64,000 nucleotides of DNA, from contig NW_014575561.1 in assembly GCF_000708205.1 (NCBI RefSeq), positions 256,299 to 320,298 on the forward strand. Direction: 5' to 3'. Each line of letters opens with the position of its first letter. The first letter of the stretch is position 1. Below, one piece after another: positions 50,831 to 63,036 of this stretch. The stretch comes from Mixia osmundae IAM 14324. Taxonomy: Eukaryota; Basidiomycota; Mixiomycetes; Mixiales; Mixiaceae. The notes below the pieces were generated by a model that saw only the letters and a program-made list of their open reading frames with translations, was not told where the DNA came from and ran no database searches. Made by a program: the position numbers and the translations under genes.

Positions 50831-52754
50831 ATGAGCTCGTTGGCTCATGTCAGAAGTCGTAAAGCACGCATCATCTGCATTGCCATCGTCGCTGTCAGCC
50901 TGGGTGCTTTGGCGCTTTACGCATCTGCGGTCGAGTACGACGTACGTGCCTTGTCAGACTTTCATCAGTCGTGGACAGGCGTTCGCGCGCCAGACCGGCC
51001 TCCGCGGCCCGATCTAGACGAGCTCGATGCAGTCCAGTACGAGAAGATCACAAGCGCGCTCGAAACGTCCCAGGAATGGGCAAAACCTCGGCCGTTGTCA
51101 CGGCAAGCTATCCGTCAGATGGTCGGGCCAGGTGCCAAATTCGTCATCAAAGACTATCCGCTTCAGGTGGGATGGAACAACATACGCTATCACATCGAGA
51201 CCGTCTTGGGCCTGGCAATGCTGCTCAATCGCACTGCAATCATCCCAGAAGCGATCTGGATTCAGACTTGCATCGCTGATGAGGAGACCTGTAGCACGCT
51301 AGCGGCACAGCATCATGAACACCGAAAGGGACTACCATGGGGTGGTTGGAATAAGGACGGAACCATCTGGCGCGTCGGTATCCGACATTTCCTTGACCTT
51401 GACCGATTGCGAGCGCACCAACCCGTTATCACCGCGCTCGAGTATTACGATCTCATCGGCTTCGGCGTGAAAACGCTGCCTCCGAGTGGTCTACTCGATA
51501 CAGATCGTTTCAGGCCTGCCAACGCAACACGCAACCGCAGACGGCCAACGCTGAGGGAGATCAAAGGCCCGGAATTTGAGCATCGACCAAGAGTACGCGT
51601 CGATCGCATATTGGCCAAATTGAACCATGAAGACGTCGACGGGCTCTACCCTGCTCTGACCGCACTCAATGTCTCCCGCATGCTGTCTGGCGTCAACACT
51701 TTGAAGCTAGACGACATGATTCGCGAATACGACTTGCATGACACCATGTACTACAACGAGACGGCTCAGATCAACAGGACCTCGACATATCGTGTCAATA
51801 TCACGGAGGAGGAAGCCCTCGAGATCTCTGGCGAATCTTCGCTCGCGAAAAATGCGACAAGATTAATCAACGAGACAGAGCTCATCGAAGTCGTCTTCAA
51901 CAGGACAGAACGCATGCCTGCCAATGTCACCCGTCTCGGCTACGTACTAGAGGACTTAGGATATACGTCACTTTTCACGCATAACCAGTCGTACGTTCCT
52001 TCGTATCGCACTAGAAGACGCTGATCCAGGCGACAGGCTCGTAATGTGCAAAGCTGTCACAGAAGAGCTCATCGAGATTGCCCCCAGCGATCAGCTTGAC
52101 GACTTTGTGGAGGACTTTGGCAGCGCGTCAGAAGATTTGCTCTACTTCTCAGGCGACATACACGACCAGCGAAAGCCCTCTGGCATGCGGTTCAGCACAG
52201 AGGCGGCCCGAGCTGCCTACATGGCCATCGTCCTCAAGGCCGTACGACCGACACGAACAGTCTTGCAAGTCGCAGACAATATCGCCGACGCAATGCGTGA
52301 TCGACTGCAAGGTAGAGTCTACCTTTCTGCCCACATGCGCAGAGGCGATTTTGTGCAGATCGCCTGGGCGCAGAGGCAATCTTATCAAGATCATCTCGCC
52401 CTCGTCCTCGACAATCTCGCTGTAGCGAGAGCCGATCTCACTTTACGATTCCATCCAGACGATCAGCCTGGTCCAAATGACCCCTTTTACCTCGCAACAG
52501 ACGAGCGCGATCCGGAAGCGCTAGACTATTTCCGACGCAACGGCGCTATACTGCAATCAGACCTCATTACATCGCATGATAGAGCAATACTCGGTCCCTC
52601 GCAGCACTTTGGTGATCTCGTAGCCCTCGTCGATCAGCAAGTGCTCGCGAGGAGTGCCTTTTTCTTCGGCTCACGTATGAGCTCCTTGTCCGGAGGTGCC
52701 GTCAACGCTCGCATCACTCGGAACGCCGAGCCATGGTCGTGGCGCCTCGTATGA
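50831..52754 (+). CDS. O-fucosyltransferase-like type II membrane protein
   Basis: Two exons, 50831-51990 and 52037-52754, give 625 aa. A short cytosolic tail and one anchor (IICIAIVAVSLGALALYAS) precede a long lumenal part. Features are GWNNIRYHIETVLGLAMLLN near residue 115, several N-glycosylation sequons in the middle third (for example NETAQINRTS) and, near the C-terminus, YLSAHMRRGDFV plus YLATDERDP. The H-x-R-R-x-D type block and the N-x-R block are hallmarks of the GDP-fucose O-fucosyltransferase superfamily. Golgi or ER location is inferred from topology. The acceptor is unknown. It diverges from the DPP5-like gene across 168 bp. Confidence 0.75.
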
Positions 52755-53032
52755 CGAGATGTACATCTCTCCTCGCATAAGTGCGCTCAAGACTGTTGTT
52801 GTGACTTGTTATACCTTTACGCGAAGATTGCACTAGACATGCATCTACTGACATGACTAGGTGCTCAGCACAGATTTCGATATGAGTGGAGCGTCTAGGG
52901 ATACAAGCTGCCTTGTCGGGGTAGGCCACGTCGATGCGAGGGGAGTAGAAGTAGTACAGGCTTGCTTTGATTCAACATAAGGGTGGTTCGGGCTCGCATC
53001 CCGCAGAAGCAAGAGCAAGCTCGTCCAGTTTT

Positions 53033-55386
53033 CTAGTTCTTCTTCTCGCCTCCCTCGCTGGACGACGAGTCTGTTGGGTTGGCAGTCGACTCGCTCGAGC
53101 TGGAGCCCTCTTTGGCAGCCTGATCTTGCGATCGCTTCTCATAAACCTGCCGGACGACCACGGAGTCAGTCTCCGAGGAAGTGAGATCATGATGAGCTGA
53201 CCTTTGCGAATAGACCCAAGCTGGCTTGCTGAGTCACGCCAATCTTGTTCTTGATATCTTCTGACTTGATCGAAGGATCCGCAGACTGTCCCTTGACAGC
53301 AAGTTCGCGGAGCTCCTTGATATGTTCCTCGAGCTTGGTCTTCTCCTCTGCCGGCAGCTGATCCTTGAACTCGCTCATCGCCTTTTCTGTGTCTGCGCAG
53401 ACGGAATCGGCCTGATTGGACGCCTCGATGACGTTCTTGCGCTCCTTGTCCGTCTCTGCGTATTGCTCTGCATCCGAGACCATCTTCTCGATCTCCTTGT
53501 CGCTCAGGCCGGAAGTACCGGCGATGACGATAGACTGTTCCTTGCCAGTCGCCTTGTCGCGGGAGCTGACATTGACGATACCGTCTGCGTCAATATCAAA
53601 GGTGACCTCGATCTGTGGGATACCCTTTGGCGCGGGTGGAATGCCCTGTAGGGAGAAGTTGCCCAGCAGCTTGTTGTCGCGGACGAGCTGACGTTCACCC
53701 TGAAAGACCTTGATCTCGACAGCAGTCTGGCCATCTGCGGCAGTCGAAAAGACTTGAGACTTCTTTGTAGGCACGGTCGTGTTACGTGTGATGAGCGCGG
53801 TGAAGACACCACCCAGTGTCTCGATACCTAGCGAGAGTGGCGTGACATCGAGCAAAAGCACATCGGTGACTGATCCTGCCAGGACACCGCCCTGAATTGC
53901 AGCACCTATCGCTACTGCCTCGTCTGGGTTGACGCCCTTTGACGGCTCACGTCCAAAGACGGATTTCACAGTCTCGACGACGCGGGGCATACGGGTCATA
54001 CCACCCACGAGAATGACATCCTCAATCTCTGACGCCTTGACGCCAGCATCGGAGAGCGCCTTCTTGCAGGGATCGACAGTCTTCGAGATCAAACCAGAAG
54101 TGAGCTGCTCGAGCTTGCTTCGCGAGAGCTGCATGTTGATGTGCTTGGGTCCAGAAGCGTCGGCAGTGATGAAGGGCAGGTTGATGTCTGTCGAAGCAGT
54201 CGAGGAAAGCTCAATCTTTGCCTTCTCTGCTGCCTCGCGGATACGCTGAATGGCCATCCTATCCTTTGAGATGTCCATCCCGCTCTCCTTCTGGAACTCC
54301 TTGACGACGTACTCGACAAGAGTGATGTCGAAGTCCTCGCCACCGAGATGGGTATCACCATTGGTCGATTTGACCTCGAAGACACCCTTTGACATCTCGA
54401 GGACGGAGACATCGAATGTACCACCGCCGAGATCGTAGACTGCGATGACGCGAGAGTCAACGCGATCGACACCGTAGGCGAGCGCAGCAGCGGTGGGCTC
54501 GTTGATGACTCGACGGACATCGAGGCCGGCAATGGTACCAGCATCCTTGGTAGCCTGTCGCTGGGCGTCATTGAAGTAGGCAGGCACGGTGATGACCGCG
54601 TGCTTGACAGGTCGGCTGAGGTAGCCCTCGGCGGTTTCTTTGAGCTTTTGAACGATAGCAGCGCCGACTTGTGAAGGAGACATGCTTTGCCCCCTCGCCT
54701 CGAGCCAGGCGTCGCCGTTGGCATGCTTGACGATCTTGTAGGGTACGTTCTTGATGTCATTCTGAGTCTCGGGATCAGAGAACTTTCGTCCGATCAGTCG
54801 CTTTGTCGCAAATCTGACCGTCATCAGTGTCAGCTTGTCCTTGCAGGGCTGATGAGATCAGCTTACAATGTGTTGTCTGCATTGACGACGGCTTGTCGCT
54901 TAGCAGGCAGACCGACCAATCGTTGGCCATCCTTTGTGAAAGCTACCACGGACGGCGTCGTGCGACCTCCTTCGGCATTCTCTATCACCTTGGCGGTCTT
55001 GCCTTCCATCAGGCTGTTCCCAAGTTTCCTACGTCAGCTAAGGAGAGCAGACGAAGCAGCGCATGCGTACGCCAAGCAAGAGTTCGTCGTGCCTGTCACA
55101 TTTCGGTGATCAGTCAGATGGACGACTCGCATGCTCTCGAGATCGCTGCTCACCGAGATCGATGCCGATCACAGGCCCGGACACCTTGCCTTCTGACGAT
55201 TGCCATCGTACTGCGCCGACTCTCGGTAGTTGCGAGGCCAGGCTCTGCAAGCAAGAGCGAAACGGTACTCGTCAGCCTCTGATCTGCCATCTTGTCCAGC
55301 TGAGCCGGACTCCCAGTCGGACTCACCCTGTTGGCGCCATGGCTCAATCTGCTCGATCTGAGCATCTTCGTCGATGCTGTCAGCAT
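53033..55386 (-). CDS. SSC1: Mitochondrial HSP70 (SSC1-type)
   Basis: Six exons: 55386-55327, 55244-55154, 55092-55071 (22 nt), 55013-54867, 54813-53202 and 53146-53033; 681 aa. A basic presequence ([20 protein letters not shown]) leads to [19 protein letters not shown], split over three exons. The ATPase motifs [18 protein letters not shown] and [10 protein letters not shown] and a substrate domain ending [13 protein letters not shown] follow. The TNSC and [11 protein letters not shown] blocks are those of mitochondrial DnaK-type proteins. The end is a Ser/Glu-rich GGEKKN tail. It drives protein import and folding in the matrix, and Fe-S cluster transfer through specialised relatives. Confidence 0.96.
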
Positions 55387-55535
55387 GGTGTACTAGCTGC
55401 AATGATGGTCGCCTGCTCAATTCATCATGGCAAAATTTTGGATCTTGCGTCTCATGTGGCGGCCGAAAGGAAGCTTCGCGCGTACGTACGACGCAATATC
55501 AGGGCGCGCCGACAGACATGCATGCAAATGACCGA

Positions 55536-57583
55536 TCACAGCTCTGCAAACCCTCTATCGTGTCGTACCTTGGTGATATCGCGTGTGGGATCGAGTTTGA
55601 GTGGTTCCCAGATAGGCTCGACATCCGGACCGTCCAGATCACCGTAGCCTTCCCAGCCCCTGCAATACAGTCATCAGCTCTGCCACTCCCAAGCCCAGCG
55701 TAGGATGAGCTGACCAGCAAAAGACTGCAACACGTAGATTGTAAGCCCACATTGGAATGTAGCAGAAGAGGACGTACCATAAGGAGGCGGCTGTATGAAA
55801 TCGATGGGCTCACTCTCCTCGGCTCGGAAGAGTCGATCATGAGGACCGTACCAAGATCGGTCCTGCGGATCGGCTGCTGGATCATCTGGCGTGCCTCCTA
55901 ATCTCGTATAGCCTCTGATGACGGTCAGGTTCCTCCTAGCAGGATGAGTCAGATCAAAGACTTGCTGCACGTCGAGGCGTCGTTAGCACGTGCTCGGGTG
56001 TTGAGGGGCTTTGACGTACTTTGTCATAGGCGAGCTTGACGCGGGAGACCATCATGATGCGACCGTAGCCTGCTGCCATGTAATCGTTACAGATGAGAGA
56101 ACACTCAGAGGCAGAGCATTCGCCCTTTGCCAAGTTGGCCATCCTGAATTTAACGGCCGGGTGCATGTACAGTGGCGCAGGATCGAGAACGGCGATACCG
56201 TTCCAGCAAGATTGTACCTGTGTGGTGCGTCAGCGTGAGGGAAGAGACACATGAACGAGTAAAGACCTGTATGGGCAGGTGCCGCTGGAACCGCCAGTTC
56301 GATTCTGGTGCTTTGAAGACCATCTCAAACGGCGCATTCTCGAGCGCTGTCCCGTTCGTATCTCTTGCGACCCAGTTGTCGTAGAAGACAGGTGATCCCT
56401 TGTAAGACACGCATGTGAGCTTTGCCAGTCCTGCGTGTTGACATGCACGCACCAGATCATCGTGGAAGATGTAGTCAGCGCCACAGGTGATGCCCGCGTT
56501 CTGCCGTCTCGATTGCCAAACGAGTTCCATGAGATCGTCAAGACAAGGCAAGACATCGTTCATGAAGATGACAGAGTCAAACACCTGATCGTACGATCAG
56601 TTTGTCTCTCTGCTCATTGTGCGCATCGACGTACTTCGCCTTCTGCTTCGCGCAACTCTGCAAGAGGTGCAAGGGCAGCATTACGAACTTCTGCAAGGTA
56701 CTCGATACGGTGGTTGAAAGCGCCTCTCGTTCTCAAGCTCGTCCTGATGACGACGCGAAGTCCGACACTTCTCGCGACCGCATCGAACAACCGCAGCAGT
56801 GCCTTCGTTTGATCTTTCGAACCATTCTCATAGACCGAGATGAAGACGTTATGGTAGCCCAAAATTGCTGATATCTTGAGCATCGTCGAGAACAGATCGG
56901 GTATGATATCGAACGAGTTGTAGAGATTGATAGCGAAGAAATACTTGTGGCCATCTCTGGTCATATCCGAAGCCTGAGCGCTCGCACCGCCATCGAGTGT
57001 GAGGTCTGATAATCTGCTACTTCTCGGTGCAGCGCGTCGAGGGGATCGGAAGATCCTCTTGATCTCTTCGTCATTGCGATTCTTCGTCCAGCCACCGCTG
57101 AAGAGTGACCCCAAGCGTCCCTTGATGCCTCCCCTGCCGCTCCCCTGATGATAGCCCACGAGCGGCTCGTAGCGCTCGTAGACCTGACGCCGATAAGCAG
57201 GCTGGGCGTTTCGCGTGCATTGGCGGGTATGTTGTCCCGTCAGAGTCGTGAGAATATCGAACACTCTGACCCTTTGGTCGTATGTGGGCAAGTGTGAATT
57301 AGCTCGATGTGACTTCGAGCTGATGTGAGCCCAAGAGGCCTTGGCTGCCTTGCCAGGCCTCCATACCCCACTCGTGTCAGACTGTAGGTCAGCATGGCGA
57401 TAAGTCGCAAGAACGGTTCGAGAGAAGCAAACAGCTCACGTCTGATCGTAGGGTGAAGGCAAAGATGACGCCAATGACGACGCCGACGATGAGCGACGAG
57501 ATAGACGGTAGCTTGACACGGATGAAAGCAAGAACTTGCGCCAGCGTTACATCCTTGAAACTCGATGCTGTTCGAATGCTCAT
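55536..57583 (-). CDS. CMT1: Alpha-1,3-mannosyltransferase, CAP59/CMT1-type (GT69)
   Basis: Seven exons: 57583-57440, 57381-56635, 56584-56267, 56217-56020, 55964-55778, 55724-55715 and 55659-55536; 575 aa. A membrane anchor (ISSLIVGVVIGVIFAFTL) makes it a type II Golgi protein. GT69 blocks are KYFFAINLYNSFDIIPDLFS, VFISVYENGSKDQT, FDSVIFMNDVLPCLDDLMEL, QSCWNGIAVLD, GECSASECSLICNDYMAAGY and the final VFCWGWEGYGD. The last block exists only if a 10-nt exon (TCTTTTGCTG, 55724-55715) is used between two 53-55 bp introns. Family knowledge: Cryptococcus CMT1 and CAP59 act in alpha-1,3-mannan and capsule synthesis, and relatives occur in non-capsulated basidiomycetes. Confidence 0.9.
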
Positions 57584-58023
57584 CTTGCATCAGCACAGCG
57601 CGTGCAAACGAGAAGGCGCGTACGAGAGTCCGACGTGCTTGCGTGTGCGGACGAGTCGGGTCGTGAAGTCGAGCTGATCGGGCGACGTTGGCGGATCATC
57701 TCGTCTGTCTATACGTGCTGCGTGATAGTCTGTGCAGGCGGGGAGATCAAGCAGGTGGACTATACAGTGCGAGCCATGTCGGCATGAGCTCAACCTGCGG
57801 CTGCCCTGCGTCGACAGTCTGAACGGCGCCGGACACGCGACGGCCACAAATTTGGTCGATCAACCAGCTCGGACCGATCAGACAGGCCATGAAGGCCACG
57901 CAAGCATGCAGAGCAGCATCGAAGCAACTGGCGAGCAGCAGTACAGCTCTCCCATCAGCGCAAACAGCGTCACGACCTTCTCCGCGACCACTCCTTTCGT
58001 GGCAATCTCTGTCATCGCCGAGC
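57584..58023. promoter_or_regulatory. Divergent upstream region of GT69 and ferredoxin genes
   Basis: 440 bp between divergent start codons. Open frames of 85-118 codons occur on both strands, but none has a leader, domain or coherent splice pattern. No gene is called. Confidence 0.45.
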
Positions 58024-58655
58024 ATGAGACCGCTCTTTGCTTCCCATTGCCTGGCTCGTGCAACTTTGCCTGCTCAGCGACAGTTTAGTCAGAGTGTGCC
58101 GCATGCTCACGGGGGCAAAGGCAGGCCAGCGCCAGGCACGGGGTCAGCGGAATCAGCCATGCGAAATAGTTGATGCTCATCATCCATCCTGTCACAGAGT
58201 CAAAGTGACTGTGAAGAGCAGCAAGGGCGAAGAGATAAAGACAGTAGAAGGCAATGTTGGGGATGACATAGTAGACTTGGCATGGGAATACGATCTGGAT
58301 GTGGAAGCGGCATGCGAAAAGAGCGTCGCCTGCTCGACGTGTCACGTCATCCTCTCACCTGAGCATTACGATATGCTCGAGGAACCCACAGACGAAGAGA
58401 ATGATATGCTTGACCTCGCATTCGGACTGAAGGAAACGTCACGGCTAGGCTGTCAAGTGAGCCGCCAACCAACGTTCGAGTCGCGCGCCATGCTCATAGC
58501 AGAGATTTGCAGGTCAAACTGACGAAAGAATTAGACGGTATGACCATAACGCTACCCGCAGCAACTCGCAACATGTCTGTAGATGGTCAGTCTTGCACTC
58601 ACCCCCACCAGCACCAGCTGATGCGGTGCGATCAGGTCATAAATCGAGTCATTAG
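58024..58655 (+). CDS. YAH1: Mitochondrial [2Fe-2S] ferredoxin (adrenodoxin type)
   Basis: Four exons: 58024-58142, 58198-58456, 58513-58585 and 58636-58655 (20 nt); 156 aa. The presequence MRPLFASHCLARATLPAQRQ and the linker HAHGGKGRPAPGTG lead to VKVTVKSSKGEEIKTVEGNV. The cluster ligands are in CEKSVACSTCHVIL (C-x5-C-x2-C) and RLGCQ. EPTDEENDMLDLAFGLKETS is the adrenodoxin-reductase interaction helix region. The last exon restores the usual ending MSVDGHKSSH. Without the last intron the frame would add 44 unrelated residues. Family role: electron transfer for Fe-S cluster and haem A synthesis in the matrix. Confidence 0.94.
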
Positions 58656-59488
<833 letters not shown>

Positions 59489-59658
59489 CTTGCTGATCCC
59501 TTGCTACTGAGCTACGGCCGATCTCGTGCTCGAGGTCGGCTTCGATGCGAACATAGCGGGCGGGCCACGCCTGGTCGCGACGCCCCTTTGCGGAGACTTA
59601 GCGATCGCCGCAACGCAACGACATCAGCAGCCTGAGGCGCATCCTTGGCCGGCCATTG

Positions 59659-62600
59659 ATGGCTCAGGAGGGACCTGGCGGCTCCTCAAAAAATGCCCGG
59701 CGAGTAGTCCTACGTCAGAATAATCTTGTCGCCTGGGAGCAAGCCGATACAGTCTCATCGGGCACGCCCACTGCAACCATGGGTGCTATCGAGCTGATAC
59801 GCTTCATGGGCAGGCAGAGCGCTCGATGCTTCGCTCAAGAAGAACACAGGCTACATTAAGCGACTGCGTAGCTCATTGAATGCTGCAGACTCAGTTGCAG
59901 TACTGCTCAAGGAGACGAGCACGCTCAGCTTGGAGAAATACCTGAGCGAGATTGTCGGCGCTGCCGTCGAGGGCGTTGGACGCTGCAAGACCGCCGTTGA
60001 GATACAAGGCGGCGTAGAGGTCTGTCTTACAGCTGGACGAGCCAGTGTGTACTGAAGACCTCGCGACAGGTCATCTCGGCACTCCATTGCCGATTCCCTA
60101 CCCTCTTCACGCGTCCATTCAAATCTCAGCTGTTGGCAAGCTTGCAACCCTGTCCAAAGGACACATCTCAGCCTGTCGATCAGCGAGAAAGGGAAGAAGC
60201 CAGTCGTGTTATCAGACAGCGCAGTCTCTTGCGCGTCCTCGGCGAGCTTGAATATGTGGGCGTAATCAGACCAGACAAAGCTGGCCAAGTGGGCGACGTA
60301 CTCTTTGCCGCCTTTCGCGATCTTGTACTCGATTTCTCACATCATGTGTCTGCTCCAGCTGACAACAGCGTGCGCAGCTTACCGCTGATAAAGATGCGCT
60401 GGTCGCGTCCATACCGCTCGCTGTCTCTTTCGCAAAGCATCTCAGTCCCCTCTACTTATCGACTGCGCCAGAAGAAGACGCAGGTAGTGTTGTACAACCG
60501 GCAGAGAAGGCAAAGTTCAGACAGCTCTTGTCTGCCTACTATGACGCATTGTCGAAACGCTCAGTCAAAGAGCACACGCATCTGCTCCAGACCGATCAAC
60601 GCAACCACGATGCGTATATCAGATCAGGCGAGATATTCGAGGACCGCGCGCAAGTATATGAGAAGCTATCGCGCAACTGGGAGAAGCTCTGGGCAGGTGT
60701 ACAGTCCCTGTCCGAAACGCTCGCTCTGCCCTTGCCAACCTTACCGCCCTTGCCGTCTGCTGTCATTCCAGGAGGCTCGCTGATTTCGGACGGAACAGCT
60801 CGTACAGAAGGCGTCTATGAAACTTCCGGTAGTGTGTGGCTGGATGAAGAAGAGAAACGGTTCTACGTGGACTTGCTCGATCTCAGTCTCGAGGTTCCCG
60901 CCTCGCTTCTGGGAGTTGCCAAAGAGGATACCAAGCCAGATACAACGACTCTGCCCGATATCGATGCACCCGTCAGAAGCGACGACCTGACGGAAGAAGA
61001 GCTACAAAAGGACTATGTTGAGCCGTCCCTCGGAACTGCAGACGAGCCCTTGCCTGCAGGCCCATCGGCCCAGCTGACCGCTTTGCTTGCGCGTTTGCCG
61101 GAGATGAGTAGTGTAGAGACGATAGACCGGGCCGCTGTCGAATTTGCAGGCCTCAACAGCAAGGCAGCCCGCAACCGTCTCGTCAAGGCCCTCTTCTCCT
61201 TCAATCGCAAACGACTCGATTTGATACCCTTCTATTCTCGCCTTGTCGCCACTCTGAACGTGTACATGCCAGATGTAGGCGCAAACCTCCTTTCGCTGCT
61301 CGATGACGAATTCCGCTATTTGGCGAAGCGGAAGAATATCGAGTTGACGGAAATGAGACTCAAGACGCTCAGATACATCTCTGAGCTCACCAAATTCGGC
61401 GTTACGCCTTTGCACTCGATACTACACTATTACAAAGTATGTCTAGACGATTTCGCCCGTCACAATATCGACAATATCTGTATCTTGCTCGAGAGCTGCG
61501 GCAGATATCTTCTCCGGTCAGAGGATTCAAGGGAACGCTTCAAGCCTTTGCTGGATGTCTTCAAACGGAAAAAGAGCGTGCAAAACCTCGATCAACGGCA
61601 GATTGCCATGCTCGACTCGGCATACTATCAATGCGACCCGCCCGAGCGGGCTGCTATCGAGCATAAGCAGCGATCGGACATGGAGCTCTTCATTCGCTAT
61701 CTCATGTACAATCTGCTCGGTCGACACACTCTGGAAAAGGTGTTGAAGCTCTTGCGTAAGTTAGACTGGAACGATGAGCTCGTGCATCGCAAGATCTTCA
61801 ACACCTTTACGAAGATTTGGAAGGTCAAGTTCAGTCAGATCAGTCTCGTCGCTGTCCTGCTCTATGATATGTCAAAATTTCATGCCGAGTTCACCATCTC
61901 CGTTATCGATCAGGTCTTGGAGAACTTCAGGCTCGGACTCGACCAGAACTCATTCAAGCAGAACCAGCAGCGAATCGCGACTGTCAAGTACCTTGGCGAG
62001 CTCTACGTGTATAGGGTCGTAGATTCTCGCGTCATTTTCGATGTCCTCTGGTCGCTCGTCACGTTTGGACATCCCGAAGGACGCCCTTGGCCAGACTATA
62101 ACAGTCCTACCGATCCCCAAGACGACTACTTTCGCATCCGACTTGTAGCCACTTTGCTCGACTCTGTCGGACCTTTCTTCGACAAAGGCGGTCTCAAAGT
62201 CAAGCTCGACGGCTTTATGACCTTCTTTGAGCTCTACCTATTCTGCAAGAAGCCACTGCCTATCGAGGTTGAATTCCTCGTGTCTGATCTGTTCGAGAAG
62301 CTCAGACCAGCAAGCGCGAGGGCGACTTCGTATGCAGAGGCAGCGCTAGCACTGGACGAGCTCGTTGCTCAGGCTAGTGACCAGCTTGACTTGCCAAGAG
62401 CAGGCGATGAGCTCGATCGAAGGGAAAGTGATAGCTCAAGCTCAACGTCGAGCTCGAGCAGCGATGAGACGATAGAGGATATCGATCTCTCCGATGACGA
62501 AGACGACGATGCCACTCCTATCGCACTCTCAGACGACGAAGAGGACATCAACGCTCGACCTCGTCACGTGGGCATGTCAGCGGAAGAAGAAGATGCGTTC

Positions 62601-63012
62601 AGCCAGGAGCTTGCAAAGATGATGGTCAGCAACTCTGAAAAAACTCGTCAGATCCCAAAGACGACGCTGGCCGACATCGTCCTGCCTGTTCGCAAGCGAG
62701 AAGCGTCGGGTAGTATGGCTCCTCTGCCTGTCGAGCAAGATCATATGAGCTTTACGCTTCTGTCCAAGAAAGGCAACAAAGCTCAGGTAAGCCTCACAGC
62801 GCTTCATCACGGCTCGTGCTAACAGACACAAGCAGGCACGAACGATGCAGATCCCGTTGGCATCGACGATTGCAGTAAACAGCATGACGAAGCAAGCACA
62901 AGACGTGGCGGAGAAGCAAGAGCTCAAACGATTGGTGCTCAATTACGAACACCAAAGCGAAGCGGATACAAAGTCAAGCCCCATCAGACAGCACCGACAA
63001 CGACCAACATAG
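59659..63012 (+). CDS. UPF2: Nonsense-mediated decay factor UPF2 (NMD2)
   Basis: Five exons: 59659-59761, 59814-60019, 60070-60324, 60378-62786 and 62836-63012; 1049 aa. The N-terminus RVVLRQNNLVAWEQ is followed by ALDASLKKNTGYIKRLRSSL, the start of the first MIF4G domain. EVPASLLG marks the linker after it. Further MIF4G blocks include TKFGVTPLHSILHYYKVCLD and VAVLLYDMSKFHAEFTISV, and RIRLVATLLDSVGPFFDKGG lies in the third domain. A Ser/Asp/Glu-rich stretch and a C-terminal UPF1-binding region complete the layout. Intron 1 is best read as GC-AG (59762-59813). A 31-bp GT-AG alternative (59783-59813) keeps the same frame but is shorter than any other intron here. Confidence 0.93.
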
Positions 63013-63036
63013 ATTTATCAAGGCTACATGGACCAT

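Noticed and set aside
57732-58088. 118-codon plus-strand ORF before the ferredoxin gene
   Set aside because: Overlaps the ferredoxin presequence in another frame and has no recognisable features.
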